Below are positions 17,554-26,604 of a stretch of DNA of 64,000 bases, one piece after another (positions within the stretch are counted from its first letter, which is position 1; every line of letters begins with the position of its first letter). The stretch is from Neiella marina (GTDB lineage Bacteria > Pseudomonadota > Gammaproteobacteria > Enterobacterales > Neiellaceae): assembly GCF_002165625.1 (NCBI RefSeq), contig NZ_NGNS01000004.1, positions 62,001 to 126,000 of the forward strand, read 5' to 3'. A program made the position numbers and the translations under genes. The notes beneath the pieces were generated by a model. That model did no database searches and had not been told where the DNA came from. It worked only from the letters and a program-made list of their open reading frames with translations.

Positions 17554-18449
17554 TCGCAGACGCTTCCGAACTGGCAGCAATCCAGATTCAATATCAGCAA
17601 CGCATTAATCAATACCTTAGTAAGGCGATTGACCAGTTGCCCGAACAAGGCACAGCGCTAAAAGCGGCGATGGGTCACGGCTTACTGCTCGGAGGCAAAC
17701 GAGCCCGCCCTTTTCTAGTTTATGCCACCGCTCACATGTTGAAAGTACCATTGGCCAAAGTGGATGCAGCAGCGGCTGCCATCGAGTGTATTCATGCCTA
17801 CTCGTTGATCCATGACGACCTACCAGCGATGGATGATGATGAGCTGCGACGTGGTCAGCCAACCTGTCATGTCGCCTATGATGAAGCAACAGCAATACTC
17901 GCAGGTGATGCTCTGCAAACAATGGCATTTGAATTATTGAGCAACGCTGACTCGGATTTGCACGCCAATATTCAGATACAACTGATCCGAAGCTTATCGC
18001 GCGCCAGTGGTTATCAAGGCATGTGCGGTGGTCAAGGCATGGATCTGGCCGCGACCGACCAGCACGTCGCATTGCAACGGTTAGAACAAATTCATGCCGC
18101 CAAGACCGGTGCCTTACTGCGTTGTGCGGTGGAAATGGCTGCCATTGTCGCCGAATTGCCAGAGCAGGAGACCGACTGCTTACTGACCTTTGCCCGCGAT
18201 ATCGGCTTAGCGTTTCAGGTGCAAGACGATATTCTCGATGTCACTTCAGATACTGAAACCTTAGGCAAACCGCAAGGCTCCGACCAAGCAGCCAACAAAT
18301 CAACCTATCCTGCATTGCTCGGATTATCTGGCGCGCGCCAAAAAGCTGACAGCTTGTTACAATCGGCGCTACACGCCTTGCAAACTTTGCCATACAATAG
18401 TGCACAACTTGAAGCATTTGCTCGTTACATCGTGTCTCGCGATCATTAA
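17550..18449 (+). CDS. ispA: Farnesyl diphosphate synthase
   Basis: A 299-residue polyprenyl synthase. Both aspartate-rich motifs are present: HDDLPAMDDDELRRG (about 90-105) and FQVQDDILDVTSD (about 225-238); GGKRARPFLVYAT lies near the start. It condenses dimethylallyl and geranyl diphosphate with isopentenyl diphosphate to give farnesyl diphosphate for quinones and undecaprenol. It starts at a GTG overlapping the xseB stop by four bases and is followed by dxs after 42 bases. Confidence 0.95.
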   Translation: MIADASELAAIQIQYQQRINQYLSKAIDQLPEQGTALKAAMGHGLLLGGKRARPFLVYATAHMLKVPLAKVDAAAAAIECIHAYSLIHDDLPAMDDDELRRGQPTCHVAYDEATAILAGDALQTMAFELLSNADSDLHANIQIQLIRSLSRASGYQGMCGGQGMDLAATDQHVALQRLEQIHAAKTGALLRCAVEMAAIVAELPEQETDCLLTFARDIGLAFQVQDDILDVTSDTETLGKPQGSDQAANKSTYPALLGLSGARQKADSLLQSALHALQTLPYNSAQLEAFARYIVSRDH

Positions 18450-18491
18450 CAGCAAACCAATTATTACAACAACAAAGCTACGTAACTGCCC

Positions 18492-20363
18492 ATGACCATA
18501 AAACCTGCTGACTACCCCCTGTTGATGAAAATTAACAGCCCAGACGACCTACGGCTGCTATCTCAGGATCAATTACCGCAAGTCTGCCGGGAACTGCGTC
18601 AATACTTGTTAGCATCGGTCAGCCGCAGCAGTGGTCACCTTGCGTCGGGCTTGGGTACCGTCGAGTTAACAGTAGCCTTGCATTACGTCTACAACACTCC
18701 TGATGACCGGCTGTTGTGGGATGTTGGCCACCAGGCCTATCCCCATAAAATTCTCACCGGTCGCCGCGATCGTTTGCACACCATTAAACAGAAAGATGGC
18801 TTGCATCCATTTCCGTGGCGCAATGAGAGCCCATATGATCACTTTAACGTCGGTCACTCAAGCACCACCATCAGCGCAGCATTAGGCATGGCGATGGCAT
18901 TCCAACACCAAGGCAGCGAACAACAAGTGGTATCGATTATTGGTGATGGAGCAATGACGGCGGGCATGGCATTTGAAGCCCTCAATCATGCGGGTGATGT
19001 CCACCCCAATATGCTGGTGATCCTCAACGACAACGAAATGTCGATCAGCGAAAACGTTGGCGCTTTAAATAACCACTTTGCACGCCTATTGTCAGGCAGT
19101 TTCTATTCCAGTATTCGTGAAGGTGGTAAAAAGGTTCTGGCTGGCTTGCCACCAATTAAGGAGTTGGCTCGTCGTACCGAGGAACACCTCAAGGGCATGG
19201 TCGTTCCCGGCACTTTCTTTGAAGAACTTGGCTTCAACTACATCGGTCCAATTGATGGCCATGACATTGAAACGCTGGTCGAAACCCTCCATAACATGCG
19301 CCATCTAAAAGGGCCGCAGCTGCTCCATATCAAAACAGTCAAAGGTAAGGGTTACGAACCAGCAGAGAAAGATCCAATTGGCTACCATGCAGTGCCAAAA
19401 TTTGACCCCACGACCACAGCATTGCCAAGCAGCCAACCCGGCATTCCAACCTATTCAAAAGTATTTGGCGATTGGTTGTGCGATATCGCCGCCAAAGATC
19501 AAAACTTTATGGCCATCACGCCGGCTATGCGTGAAGGTTCTGGCATGGTCAGATTCTCAAAAGAGTTCCCCCAGCAATACATTGATGTTGCTATTGCTGA
19601 ACAGCATGCGGTGACACTCGCCGCTGGCTTAGCAAGTGAAGGCAGCAAAGTCGTCGTTGCTATCTATTCAACGTTTTTGCAGCGCGGTTATGACCAGCTC
19701 ATTCATGATGTCGCGATTCAAGATTTGCCTGTGCTATTCGCTATCGACCGCGCTGGCGTGGTCGGCTCGGATGGCCCAACTCACCAAGGCGCCTTTGACA
19801 TCAGTTTCCTTCGTTGTATACCAACCATGGTCATTATGGTGCCTTCGGATGAAGCGGAATGCCGCAATATGCTGTATAGCGGCTACAAGCTCGACAAGCC
19901 AGCTGCAGTGCGTTATCCACGCGGGAAAGGCACCGGTGTTTCGTTGGCAGAGCCAATGCAAGAAATTAAGTTAGGTCAGTCGAAAACGATTCGCCAAAGC
20001 GACACCAAGCAAGTGGCCATTTTGGCCTTTGGACCATTGCTTCACCAATGCCAAGCAGCCGCAGAGTCACTCGATGCCACACTGGTCGACATGCGGTTTG
20101 TCAAACCGCTTGATGAACAGCGGATCATTGAACTGGCCAATAGCCATGAAGTACTAGTCACGGTAGAGGATCATGCCATTATGGGTGGAGCAGGCTCGGC
20201 AGTCGTCGAACTGTTAATGGCCAACAAGCTTGCCAAACCAGTGCTACAACTAGGATTACCCGATCAATTTATTAAGCACGGCAGCCAAGAAGAAATCCTA
20301 ACGGAGTTGGGGCTAGATGCGGTTGGTATCGAGGCCAGTATTCGCCGTTACTGTCAAAGCTAA
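18492..20363 (+). CDS. dxs: 1-deoxy-D-xylulose-5-phosphate synthase
   Basis: A 623-residue thiamine-diphosphate enzyme. The cofactor motif is [19 protein letters not shown] (about residue 152), the transketolase middle domain carries [15 protein letters not shown] and [21 protein letters not shown], and the C-terminal transketolase domain ends normally. It makes DXP from pyruvate and glyceraldehyde 3-phosphate, the first step of the MEP isoprenoid pathway and a precursor for thiamine and pyridoxal. Last gene of the xseB-ispA-dxs operon; a hairpin with a short T run follows. Confidence 0.96.
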   Translation: MTIKPADYPLLMKINSPDDLRLLSQDQLPQVCRELRQYLLASVSRSSGHLASGLGTVELTVALHYVYNTPDDRLLWDVGHQAYPHKILTGRRDRLHTIKQKDGLHPFPWRNESPYDHFNVGHSSTTISAALGMAMAFQHQGSEQQVVSIIGDGAMTAGMAFEALNHAGDVHPNMLVILNDNEMSISENVGALNNHFARLLSGSFYSSIREGGKKVLAGLPPIKELARRTEEHLKGMVVPGTFFEELGFNYIGPIDGHDIETLVETLHNMRHLKGPQLLHIKTVKGKGYEPAEKDPIGYHAVPKFDPTTTALPSSQPGIPTYSKVFGDWLCDIAAKDQNFMAITPAMREGSGMVRFSKEFPQQYIDVAIAEQHAVTLAAGLASEGSKVVVAIYSTFLQRGYDQLIHDVAIQDLPVLFAIDRAGVVGSDGPTHQGAFDISFLRCIPTMVIMVPSDEAECRNMLYSGYKLDKPAAVRYPRGKGTGVSLAEPMQEIKLGQSKTIRQSDTKQVAILAFGPLLHQCQAAAESLDATLVDMRFVKPLDEQRIIELANSHEVLVTVEDHAIMGGAGSAVVELLMANKLAKPVLQLGLPDQFIKHGSQEEILTELGLDAVGIEASIRRYCQS

Positions 20364-20406
20364 GCTTGTTAGCAACTAGCAAGTTTATATCCCAAAAAGC
20401 AGCGCC

Positions 20407-20427
20407 AAAGGCCAAACATTGGCTTTT
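20407..20427 (+). terminator. Probable terminator after dxs
   Basis: AAAGGCCAA, loop ACA, TTGGCTTTT form a 9-bp stem with one wobble pair. It lies 43 bases after the dxs stop. The T run is short, so efficiency is uncertain. Confidence 0.55.
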
Positions 20428-20653
20428 CCTGTTGGTGACTGCCTAATGGCTAATTGCCAACCATGATAAGAGCTCCTACTCCCTTTGGAGCAAGTGTTGT
20501 TTATTTAGCAACAGGCTAAAAACCAATGGTATAGTGCATTGTTAGGCTCCAACAAGTTGTTGACCTAGGCGAACTCCCTTAAATACAAATGTGTTAACAT
20601 CCCGGTGTTAAAACAGTATTTTTGTAACTCTACACGGATTTAGTAGGTTGTTG

Positions 20654-21235
20654 ATGATTACAAACATAGCCATTCGTAATGTCAAAAAGTACTACGATGG
20701 TAATTTAAGTCTGTTCGCCGACATGGATATCAACAATCCAAGAACATTGATTTATGGCAAAAACGGTTCGGGAAAATCAACACTCCTACGTCTGATCGCT
20801 GGTATCGAACAGCCCTGTGAGGGCACGATCAGTTTGAATCTCAGAAAAGCCAGCATAAACATATCTAGCGATTCGATTGATATTCCTTTTCTGTTTACCG
20901 GACATGAAATCATATCTCTTTACAAGGCCAATAAACATTTGAACTTGGATGCGTTTAACCACCATGCAAAGCAACTGAGCCTGACCCCTTACCTTTCGAA
21001 GCGCTATGGAGAGATGTCTACAGGCAATCGCAAAAAGCTATCAGTATTGCTAGCTATGCTATCTCAAAATGACGCCGTACTTCTTGATGAGCCCTTTAAT
21101 GGCCTAGACAAGTTCTCCAAAGAGTTCACTGAGAATTTGATCTCGCAAAGCAGTATGTTTGTTATTCTCGTTGACCATCAAAATCAAACTCCCTTCCACA
21201 AGCTTTTTAAGCGGGTGGAATTACGGGGAGCCTGA
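20654..21235 (+). CDS. ABC transporter ATP-binding protein (ABC-2 type)
   Basis: A 193-residue nucleotide-binding subunit, short for the family. Walker A is YGKNGSGKSTLL, Walker B is AVLLDEPFNGLD, and the H-loop His is in VDHQN. The signature motif is degenerate, STGNRKKLSVLLAML instead of LSGGQ, as is common in ABC-2 exporters of drugs or peptides. The ATG at 20654 follows TAGTAGG; two upstream TTG codons are alternatives. It is coupled to the membrane subunit one base downstream. Cargo unknown. The pair sits between the dxs operon and the rib operon and by eye is more AT-rich than its neighbours, which hints at transfer. Confidence 0.85.
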   Translation: MITNIAIRNVKKYYDGNLSLFADMDINNPRTLIYGKNGSGKSTLLRLIAGIEQPCEGTISLNLRKASINISSDSIDIPFLFTGHEIISLYKANKHLNLDAFNHHAKQLSLTPYLSKRYGEMSTGNRKKLSVLLAMLSQNDAVLLDEPFNGLDKFSKEFTENLISQSSMFVILVDHQNQTPFHKLFKRVELRGA

Positions 21236-21236
21236 A

Positions 21237-22076
21237 ATGTCCTTTGCACGCGCGTTAACCCGGCGCAAACTCGAAACCGTTAAGTCAGAAAACATCGCTC
21301 TGTTTCGTTTTTTGACTCTGTTACTAATTCTATCCACGCCCATAATCCTGATTGTAGCCCCTCTGCCAGGGTATCTCATATTGTCAAAAGCAATGACATC
21401 GGCTCCATTCGCTGTGGGTTGCGTAATGCTTTTAGCATTAGGCATTGTGAACGTAATGCTGGCAGGCACTTTGATTTCGAAGAAAGAGCATCAATGGCTT
21501 GAAGGAGCTTTTGGAGGTTCTCTCCCATGGCACGAACTCTTTTACCTTTGGAGCAATCGATCTTCCGTCTACTTGTGTATAGCTGCTAGTGGTTTTACCC
21601 GAGCAGAGGGCTTGACGCTGTTCGCAATATTAAGGTTTGTAGTTTTAATAGCATTAATCTTCGTAGCGGCATTTTATATTTCAAATGCACTGACCACAGT
21701 GATTCGTCGTTCAAAAACTGGAGCGCTCCCGCCCAAATTAACTCTATTTATAAAGTTCCAAAGGTTATTGTTGGAAGGAGCTAGAGGATGGGGTCTTGCT
21801 TGGCTAGTTTTGGGATCTGCAATTTCATTTTTGGCAACAACAAATGTTAAGCCTGAAGTGTTTTTCGGCTATTACTTGTTGTTAACAAGCGCCTCTATTT
21901 TTGCTCTTACGAAGTTGCTCCGCTCTGCACTCAAGAACATTGAAAAGCACAATATCACTCTACGCTATTTCTCACATCACCTTCCTTGTGAGTTTAAGAA
22001 AATTGCGCGATGCGCATACAACCTACTTATACCGATTACAGGCGTTATACCAATAGCTATTAGAATAGTTAATTGA
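21237..22076 (+). CDS. ABC transporter membrane subunit, unknown cargo
   Basis: A 279-residue membrane protein with about six to seven hydrophobic segments (LTLLLILSTPIILIVAPL, VGCVMLLALGIVNVMLAG, FAILRFVVLIALIFVAAFYIS, LAWLVLGSAISFLA, YYLLLTSASIFAL). I do not recognise a named family; the pairing with a small ABC ATPase suggests the permease of a two-gene ABC-2-like exporter. The ATG at 21237 has GGGGAG six bases upstream and lies one base after the ATPase stop. Without a dedicated substrate or processing gene nearby the cargo cannot be inferred. Confidence 0.75.
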   Translation: MSFARALTRRKLETVKSENIALFRFLTLLLILSTPIILIVAPLPGYLILSKAMTSAPFAVGCVMLLALGIVNVMLAGTLISKKEHQWLEGAFGGSLPWHELFYLWSNRSSVYLCIAASGFTRAEGLTLFAILRFVVLIALIFVAAFYISNALTTVIRRSKTGALPPKLTLFIKFQRLLLEGARGWGLAWLVLGSAISFLATTNVKPEVFFGYYLLLTSASIFALTKLLRSALKNIEKHNITLRYFSHHLPCEFKKIARCAYNLLIPITGVIPIAIRIVN

Positions 22077-22130
22077 TGAATTCCTTGTCCCCAAAGCGCT
22101 GCTTTTTTTGTTTAAATGGCAGCCTGGGCG

Positions 22131-22625
22131 TTAGTGCAAATAACCTTGCAATAACATCAAGCCAAGCCAAGCCATAGCACCAGCTAACAAATCATCTACC
22201 ATAATGCCAAAACCACCGTGGACATGACGATCGAGCCAGCGAATTGGCCATGGTTTGAGAATGTCAAAAATGCGGAACAAGACGAAGCCCAGAACTAGAT
22301 TTTGCCAAGTTAAAGGAATAGCAATAAAGGTTACCATCATGCCGGCAAATTCATCCCAGACGATCGCCGGGTGGTCATGGTAACCAAAGTCATCGGCAGT
22401 CTGACCACAGAGATAATTACCAATCAGGCAAGCGAGTATCGTCAGCGCCAGATAGCCCCAAAGCGGTAACTGCAGCATTAGCATGACCAAAGGCATAGCA
22501 GCTAACGAGCCAAATGTTCCTGGCGCCTTTGGAGCCAAGCCACTGCCGAAGCCAACGGCGGTCCAATGGGTTAAATTGCGCGGTCGTAGCTTAGGTTTAA
22601 CAGATTTGTTGGTTGAGTTAGTCAT
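22131..22625 (-). CDS. pgpA: Phosphatidylglycerophosphatase A
   Basis: A 164-residue membrane enzyme. Conserved PgpA blocks are GFGSGLAPKAPGTFGSL, HPAIVWDEFAGMMVTF and FRIFDILKPWPIRWLDRHVHGGFGIMVDDLLAG. It dephosphorylates phosphatidylglycerol phosphate at the inner membrane. The ATG at 22625 overlaps the thiL stop by four bases (ATGA) and is preferred to an upstream ATG inside thiL. Last gene of the rib-nusB-thiL-pgpA operon. Confidence 0.93.
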   Translation of the reverse strand: MTNSTNKSVKPKLRPRNLTHWTAVGFGSGLAPKAPGTFGSLAAMPLVMLMLQLPLWGYLALTILACLIGNYLCGQTADDFGYHDHPAIVWDEFAGMMVTFIAIPLTWQNLVLGFVLFRIFDILKPWPIRWLDRHVHGGFGIMVDDLLAGAMAWLGLMLLQGYLH

Positions 22626-23596
22626 GAGAAATGCAAATATCCTTGTGCCTGCCAATCAAGCTGTTGTTGCTGGTATTGTACAGCGAGTTGGCCCGTTTGA
22701 TTGATCTCACCAATCACACTGACCCGCGTGTTGCATTGCTCGGCAGCGGCCAACACTGGCTGCAACGAGTCTGGCGAGACGGTAAAACACAACTCATAAT
22801 CATCACCGCCCTTAAGGCCGTTCAATGCTGCGCGTTTAGCGCCAAGTACAGTAACTGCCGTTGCCGAAACAGGTAGTTTGTCGGCGTCAATCACAGCGCC
22901 GAGAAGTTCACCAGAAGCAGCGCTAGAGCGCGCAAGAATATGGTTCAAATCAGCCGACAAACCATCGGAAATATCGATACAAGCATTCGCTAATGCTCGA
23001 ATTGCCAGCCCCAGTTCAACCCGTGGTGTTGGCCTAAACAAGCGTTGCTCCAATGAAGCAATGCTCGCGGCAGGCAAGGCGACAAGTTTATCTTGCTGTA
23101 AGGCCAGCGCGGCATCACCCAACGAGCCAGAAACTAGGATCAAGTCGCCAGGTTTAGCGCCGCCGCGGATCATCGCAGTCCCTGCTGGGAGCTGCCCCTG
23201 AGCCGTCAAGCTTAAGGTTAATGGGCCACGTGTGGTATCACCACCAATTAGGCTAACACCATAATGCTGAAGTCGTTCTGCCAACATGGCGCCAAATTCA
23301 GTCAGCCAATTCGAATCACTGGTTGGCAACGTCAGAGCCAAACTGACCCAACAGGGCTCTGCGCCCATGGCTGCTAAGTCTGACAAATTCACTGCGACTA
23401 ATTTGTGGGCCAAATCTGCAGGGCTAAGTCGGCTATCAAAGTGGATGCCATCGACCATGGTGTCGGTGGTAACAGCTATTTGATTACCTGACTTGGGCTG
23501 CAATAATGCGCAGTCATCACCGATGCCAAGGGCGACATCAGTTCGATTGGAATTGGCGTGAGAAAAGAACTGCTGGATGAGGTCAAACTCGTTCAC
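22622..23596 (-). CDS. thiL: Thiamine-monophosphate kinase
   Basis: A 324-residue ThiL. The AIR-synthase-type fold is indicated by IGDDCALLQP, the metal site SLIGGDTTRGPLTLSLTAQG and CIDISDGLSADLNHILARS. It converts thiamine monophosphate to the diphosphate cofactor, which dxs in this window needs. Translation starts at a GTG with AAGAGA upstream. It follows nusB by 35 bases and is coupled to pgpA. Confidence 0.94.
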   Translation of the reverse strand: MNEFDLIQQFFSHANSNRTDVALGIGDDCALLQPKSGNQIAVTTDTMVDGIHFDSRLSPADLAHKLVAVNLSDLAAMGAEPCWVSLALTLPTSDSNWLTEFGAMLAERLQHYGVSLIGGDTTRGPLTLSLTAQGQLPAGTAMIRGGAKPGDLILVSGSLGDAALALQQDKLVALPAASIASLEQRLFRPTPRVELGLAIRALANACIDISDGLSADLNHILARSSAASGELLGAVIDADKLPVSATAVTVLGAKRAALNGLKGGDDYELCFTVSPDSLQPVLAAAEQCNTRVSVIGEINQTGQLAVQYQQQQLDWQAQGYLHFS

Positions 23597-23631
23597 AGCA
23601 GTTCTCTTAGCAGAAGTGAGTGCAAACTCGA

Positions 23632-24033
23632 TTAGGCGCGAGGCGCCATTTGATCGAGTACACCATTGACGAATTTATGGCTATCGTCACTGGCGAACAC
23701 TTTGGCCAACTCAATGGCCTCGTTAATCACTACCTTGTAAGGCGTCTGGCGGGCAGACAACTCGTAGGCAGCCAAACGTAAAATGGCTTTGTCGATTTGG
23801 TCCACATCATCGAGTGGTCGAGATGTTAGCGCCGACAAACGTGCATCCAGGCTTTTTACTTGACTGGCAACGCCACTGAGCAACTCGCGAAAGTAATCAG
23901 TGTCAGCGCCTTCCATGTCTTGGTCGGTCATAAAGTGGACTTCCACTTCAGCCATAGGATCGCCGCTCAACTGCCAGCTATAGATGGCTTGAACGGCTAA
24001 TTCACGTGCCTTACGGCGAGCTTTGGGATTCAA
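23632..24033 (-). CDS. nusB: Transcription antitermination factor NusB
   Basis: A 133-residue all-helical protein: NPKARRKARELAVQAIYSWQLSGDPM and the C-terminal VVINEAIELAKVFASDDSHKFVNGVLDQ are NusB hallmarks. With NusE it binds boxA RNA and promotes antitermination of rRNA operons. The start is a TTG at 24033, which aligns exactly with the first residue of E. coli NusB and has AGGAG ten bases upstream; no ATG fits. It follows ribH by 13 bases. Confidence 0.94.
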   Translation of the reverse strand: MNPKARRKARELAVQAIYSWQLSGDPMAEVEVHFMTDQDMEGADTDYFRELLSGVASQVKSLDARLSALTSRPLDDVDQIDKAILRLAAYELSARQTPYKVVINEAIELAKVFASDDSHKFVNGVLDQMAPRA

Positions 24034-24046
24034 GTCGAGCTCCTAA

Positions 24047-24514
24047 TTAGCCAATTTCTGCCAGTACGTTAACCATTTCCAGCGCACCCATAGCCGCTTC
24101 GCCGCCTTTGTTACCTGCTTTGGTGCCTGCACGCTCAATAGCTTGCTCAATGGTATCTGTCGTCAAAACCCCAAACGCCACTGGAATATCGTATTGCAAT
24201 GACACTTGTGCCAAGCCTTTGTTGCTCTCGCCGGCAACAAAGTCAAAGTGAGGTGTTCCACCACGGATCACCGCACCCAAAGCGATAATGGCATCAGTTC
24301 CGCCTTTCTTTGCCACACGCTGAGCCGCTACTGGCAGCTCATAAGCGCCAGGGACGCGAACAATGGTGATGTTGTCATCACTTACTTGACCAACACGCTT
24401 CAGAGTATCAAGAGCGCCTTCTACCAGGCTCTCAACAATGAAGCTGTTAAAACGGCTTACAACAATGGTGATGTGTGCATTTGGGGCGACCAGTCCGCCT
24501 TCAATTACCTTCAT
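24047..24514 (-). CDS. ribH: 6,7-dimethyl-8-ribityllumazine synthase
   Basis: A 155-residue lumazine synthase: [26 protein letters not shown] at the N-terminus, [18 protein letters not shown] and the catalytic region [20 protein letters not shown]. It condenses the RibB product with the RibD product in the penultimate riboflavin step. The ATG at 24514 aligns with RibH proteins of related bacteria; a GTG four codons upstream is less likely. The 250 bases upstream hold an unusual structured element (24636-24763). Confidence 0.94.
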   Translation of the reverse strand: MKVIEGGLVAPNAHITIVVSRFNSFIVESLVEGALDTLKRVGQVSDDNITIVRVPGAYELPVAAQRVAKKGGTDAIIALGAVIRGGTPHFDFVAGESNKGLAQVSLQYDIPVAFGVLTTDTIEQAIERAGTKAGNKGGEAAMGALEMVNVLAEIG

Positions 24515-24635
24515 GTATGTGCTCACTTACGTTAATTCTTGCATTATCAGCGCATCGGCTAAAATTGTGGCCGAATCATAGCACAGCCGAACGGCTGGCT
24601 ATAGCCTTCTTAATTGGTATCTAGCATCTTAAACC

Positions 24636-24763
24636 TGTACCCAAAGTAATTGGGGTTGCTTGTAGGCGGCAAGCAAATAAGACCCCATGAACATAGGCAT
24701 ACTATGAGATTGAGGCGGAAGCGCATAGCCAACAACCAAACAGCCCCTATCACCAAAGGTACA
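24636..24763. repeat. Multi-hairpin structured element between ribBX and ribH
   Basis: The 128-base segment is closed by complementary ends, TGTACC (24636-24641) and GGTACA (24758-24763). Inside are three dyads: CCCAA/TTGGG (24640-24654), TTGCTTG/CAAGCAA (24656-24676) and CATAG/CTATG (24692-24706). It starts two bases after the ribBX stop and would be in the rib operon transcript. From memory, similar sequences with GTTGTTGGCTA and a CATACTATG-type hairpin recur in intergenic regions of Alteromonadales and Vibrionales, which would make it a dispersed repeat; I cannot verify this here. No other copy was seen in this window. Confidence 0.6.
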
Positions 24764-24765
24764 AA

Positions 24766-25875
24766 TTAATCAGAAATATATTCAACCACTTCCAGACCAA
24801 AGCCAGACAGCGCGTGATAACGCTTCGGAGAACTAAGCAATCGCATTTGCTTGACACCTAGTTCCGCTAAGATCTGACTGCCAACACCAACACGTCGAGA
24901 AGTACCCTGCCACTTAGCTGCAGGCGGCCGCTCGCCGTTATCTTCTAGCTCAAAATTTTTCAGCTTGGCCAGAATTTCTTCATTACTTTCTTCTCGGCCC
25001 AGCACCACCAAAACACCGCCTTCAGCAGCGATGCGTCCTAACGCACGCGGCAAATCCCAGCTGCGATCCGATGCCCGATCGGTGTGTAAGACGTCATTCA
25101 ACAAGTTTTGCAGGTGCACTCGGACTAAGGTTGGTGAACCTTCACTCACTTCGCCCATTTGCATGGCATAGTGTAATTGATTGTCAATGGTATCGCGGAA
25201 GGTATGCAGTTCAAATTCACCAAACTCAGTTGGCAACTTACACTGAGCAACCTTCTCAATCGTGGTTTCATTAAGATTGCGATATTCAATCAGCTCAGCA
25301 ATGGTACCAATCTTGACCCCATGCTTCTCTGAGAACTTAAGAAGATCATCACGACGGGCCATAGTGCCGTCATCATTGAGAATCTCAACAATCACTGCCG
25401 CCGCTTCGAAGCCAGCAATTCGGGCGAGGTCGCAACCGGCTTCGGTGTGGCCTGCTCGCGTCAATACGCCACCATCTTGGGCCATTAAGGGAAAAATATG
25501 GCCGGGTTGGACCAAATCAGCAGCCTTGGCTTCTTTCGCGACAGCAGCTTGCACCGTGCGTGCTCGATCAGCGGCAGAAATACCTGTAGTTACGCCTTCG
25601 GCCGCTTCTATCGACACGGTAAAATTAGTGGAAAATTGAGCGGTGTTAGAGTCCACCATCAAAGGTAGATTGAGCTGAATACAGCGTTCTTTGGTGAGCG
25701 TTAGACAAATCAAGCCGCGACCATAGGTGGCCATAAAGTTGATCGCTTCAGGCGTTACTGCCTCGGCAGCAATAATCAGATCGCCTTCATTTTCACGATC
25801 TTCATCGTCAACCAAAATCACCATACGCTTTTGACGAATTTCTTCGATGATTTCAGCAGCCGGAGAAAATTTCAT
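24766..25875 (-). CDS. ribBX: RibBX: DHBP synthase with degenerate GTP cyclohydrolase II domain
   Basis: A 369-residue protein. Residues 1-205 are a full 3,4-dihydroxy-2-butanone-4-phosphate synthase with [16 protein letters not shown] and [17 protein letters not shown]. The C-terminal part has the layout of GTP cyclohydrolase II, but the zinc-binding cysteines are gone: where RibA has HSECLTGD and CDCG, this has [22 protein letters not shown]. It should therefore lack GTP cyclohydrolase activity. This is the RibBX variant described for proteobacteria such as Shewanella, in which a separate ribA is found elsewhere. The ATG at 25875 has AGAGG upstream. It follows ribE by 60 bases. Confidence 0.9.
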   Translation of the reverse strand: MKFSPAAEIIEEIRQKRMVILVDDEDRENEGDLIIAAEAVTPEAINFMATYGRGLICLTLTKERCIQLNLPLMVDSNTAQFSTNFTVSIEAAEGVTTGISAADRARTVQAAVAKEAKAADLVQPGHIFPLMAQDGGVLTRAGHTEAGCDLARIAGFEAAAVIVEILNDDGTMARRDDLLKFSEKHGVKIGTIAELIEYRNLNETTIEKVAQCKLPTEFGEFELHTFRDTIDNQLHYAMQMGEVSEGSPTLVRVHLQNLLNDVLHTDRASDRSWDLPRALGRIAAEGGVLVVLGREESNEEILAKLKNFELEDNGERPPAAKWQGTSRRVGVGSQILAELGVKQMRLLSSPKRYHALSGFGLEVVEYISD

Positions 25876-25935
25876 GTTGTTACCTCTGAGATACCAGATG
25901 TGTTACCAGTTGTGTTGCGTAACTGTCGACTGGGC

Positions 25936-26592
25936 CTATTTCATAAAACCGGACTTAGCCAGTAAGTCGAGGGTCACGCCATCAGTTGGGGAAGCCTCAC
26001 TCGAAGCAGTCATCAAGCGTTCCAAATAACGCGCAATAAGATCGACTTCCAAGTTGACCAAGTCACCGTTGTTGCGTTCGATAAGGGTCGTTTCAGCGCG
26101 AGTATGCGGAATGATGGTTAAGCGGAATTTAGCGCCATCGACTTCATTAATGGTCAGGCTGATGCCGTCAATCGTCACAGAACCTTTTTCAGCAATGTAT
26201 TTGGCGAGCTCAGCAGGCGCTTCAAACCAATATTGCCAAGCTGATCCCTGTTGCTCTGCCGACAACAATCGCGCAGTGCCGTCAACATGACCGCTCACCA
26301 AATGACCGCCAAGACGAGTGCTCGGAGTGACGGCTTTTTCGAGATTAACGGCCCATCCGATTTGTAAGCCAGCAAGAGCCGTTCGACTCAGTGATTCGAC
26401 CGAGACATCCGCACTGAAACTAGCGGCGTCATATTTCGTCACGGTAAGGCATACACCATTGACCGCAATGCTATCGCCCAGCTGGACATCGCTCATGTCG
26501 AGTTTGCCAACGGCAATAGTCAGCGCCATATCTGGGCCCGACTTAACCAGCCCTTTGACATGACCAACAGATTCAATAATTCCTGTAAACAC
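25936..26592 (-). CDS. ribE: Riboflavin synthase alpha subunit
   Basis: A 218-residue protein made of two lumazine-binding repeats: MFTGIIESVGHV with SIAVNGVCLTV in the first, and GHLVSGHVDGTARL with VTIDGISLTINEV in the second. It dismutates two lumazine molecules to riboflavin. It begins at a GTG with AAAGG upstream. It follows ribD by 12 bases. The same enzyme is called RibC or RibE depending on the species. Confidence 0.94.
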   Translation of the reverse strand: MFTGIIESVGHVKGLVKSGPDMALTIAVGKLDMSDVQLGDSIAVNGVCLTVTKYDAASFSADVSVESLSRTALAGLQIGWAVNLEKAVTPSTRLGGHLVSGHVDGTARLLSAEQQGSAWQYWFEAPAELAKYIAEKGSVTIDGISLTINEVDGAKFRLTIIPHTRAETTLIERNNGDLVNLEVDLIARYLERLMTASSEASPTDGVTLDLLAKSGFMK

Positions 26593-26604
26593 AACAACCT
26601 TTAC

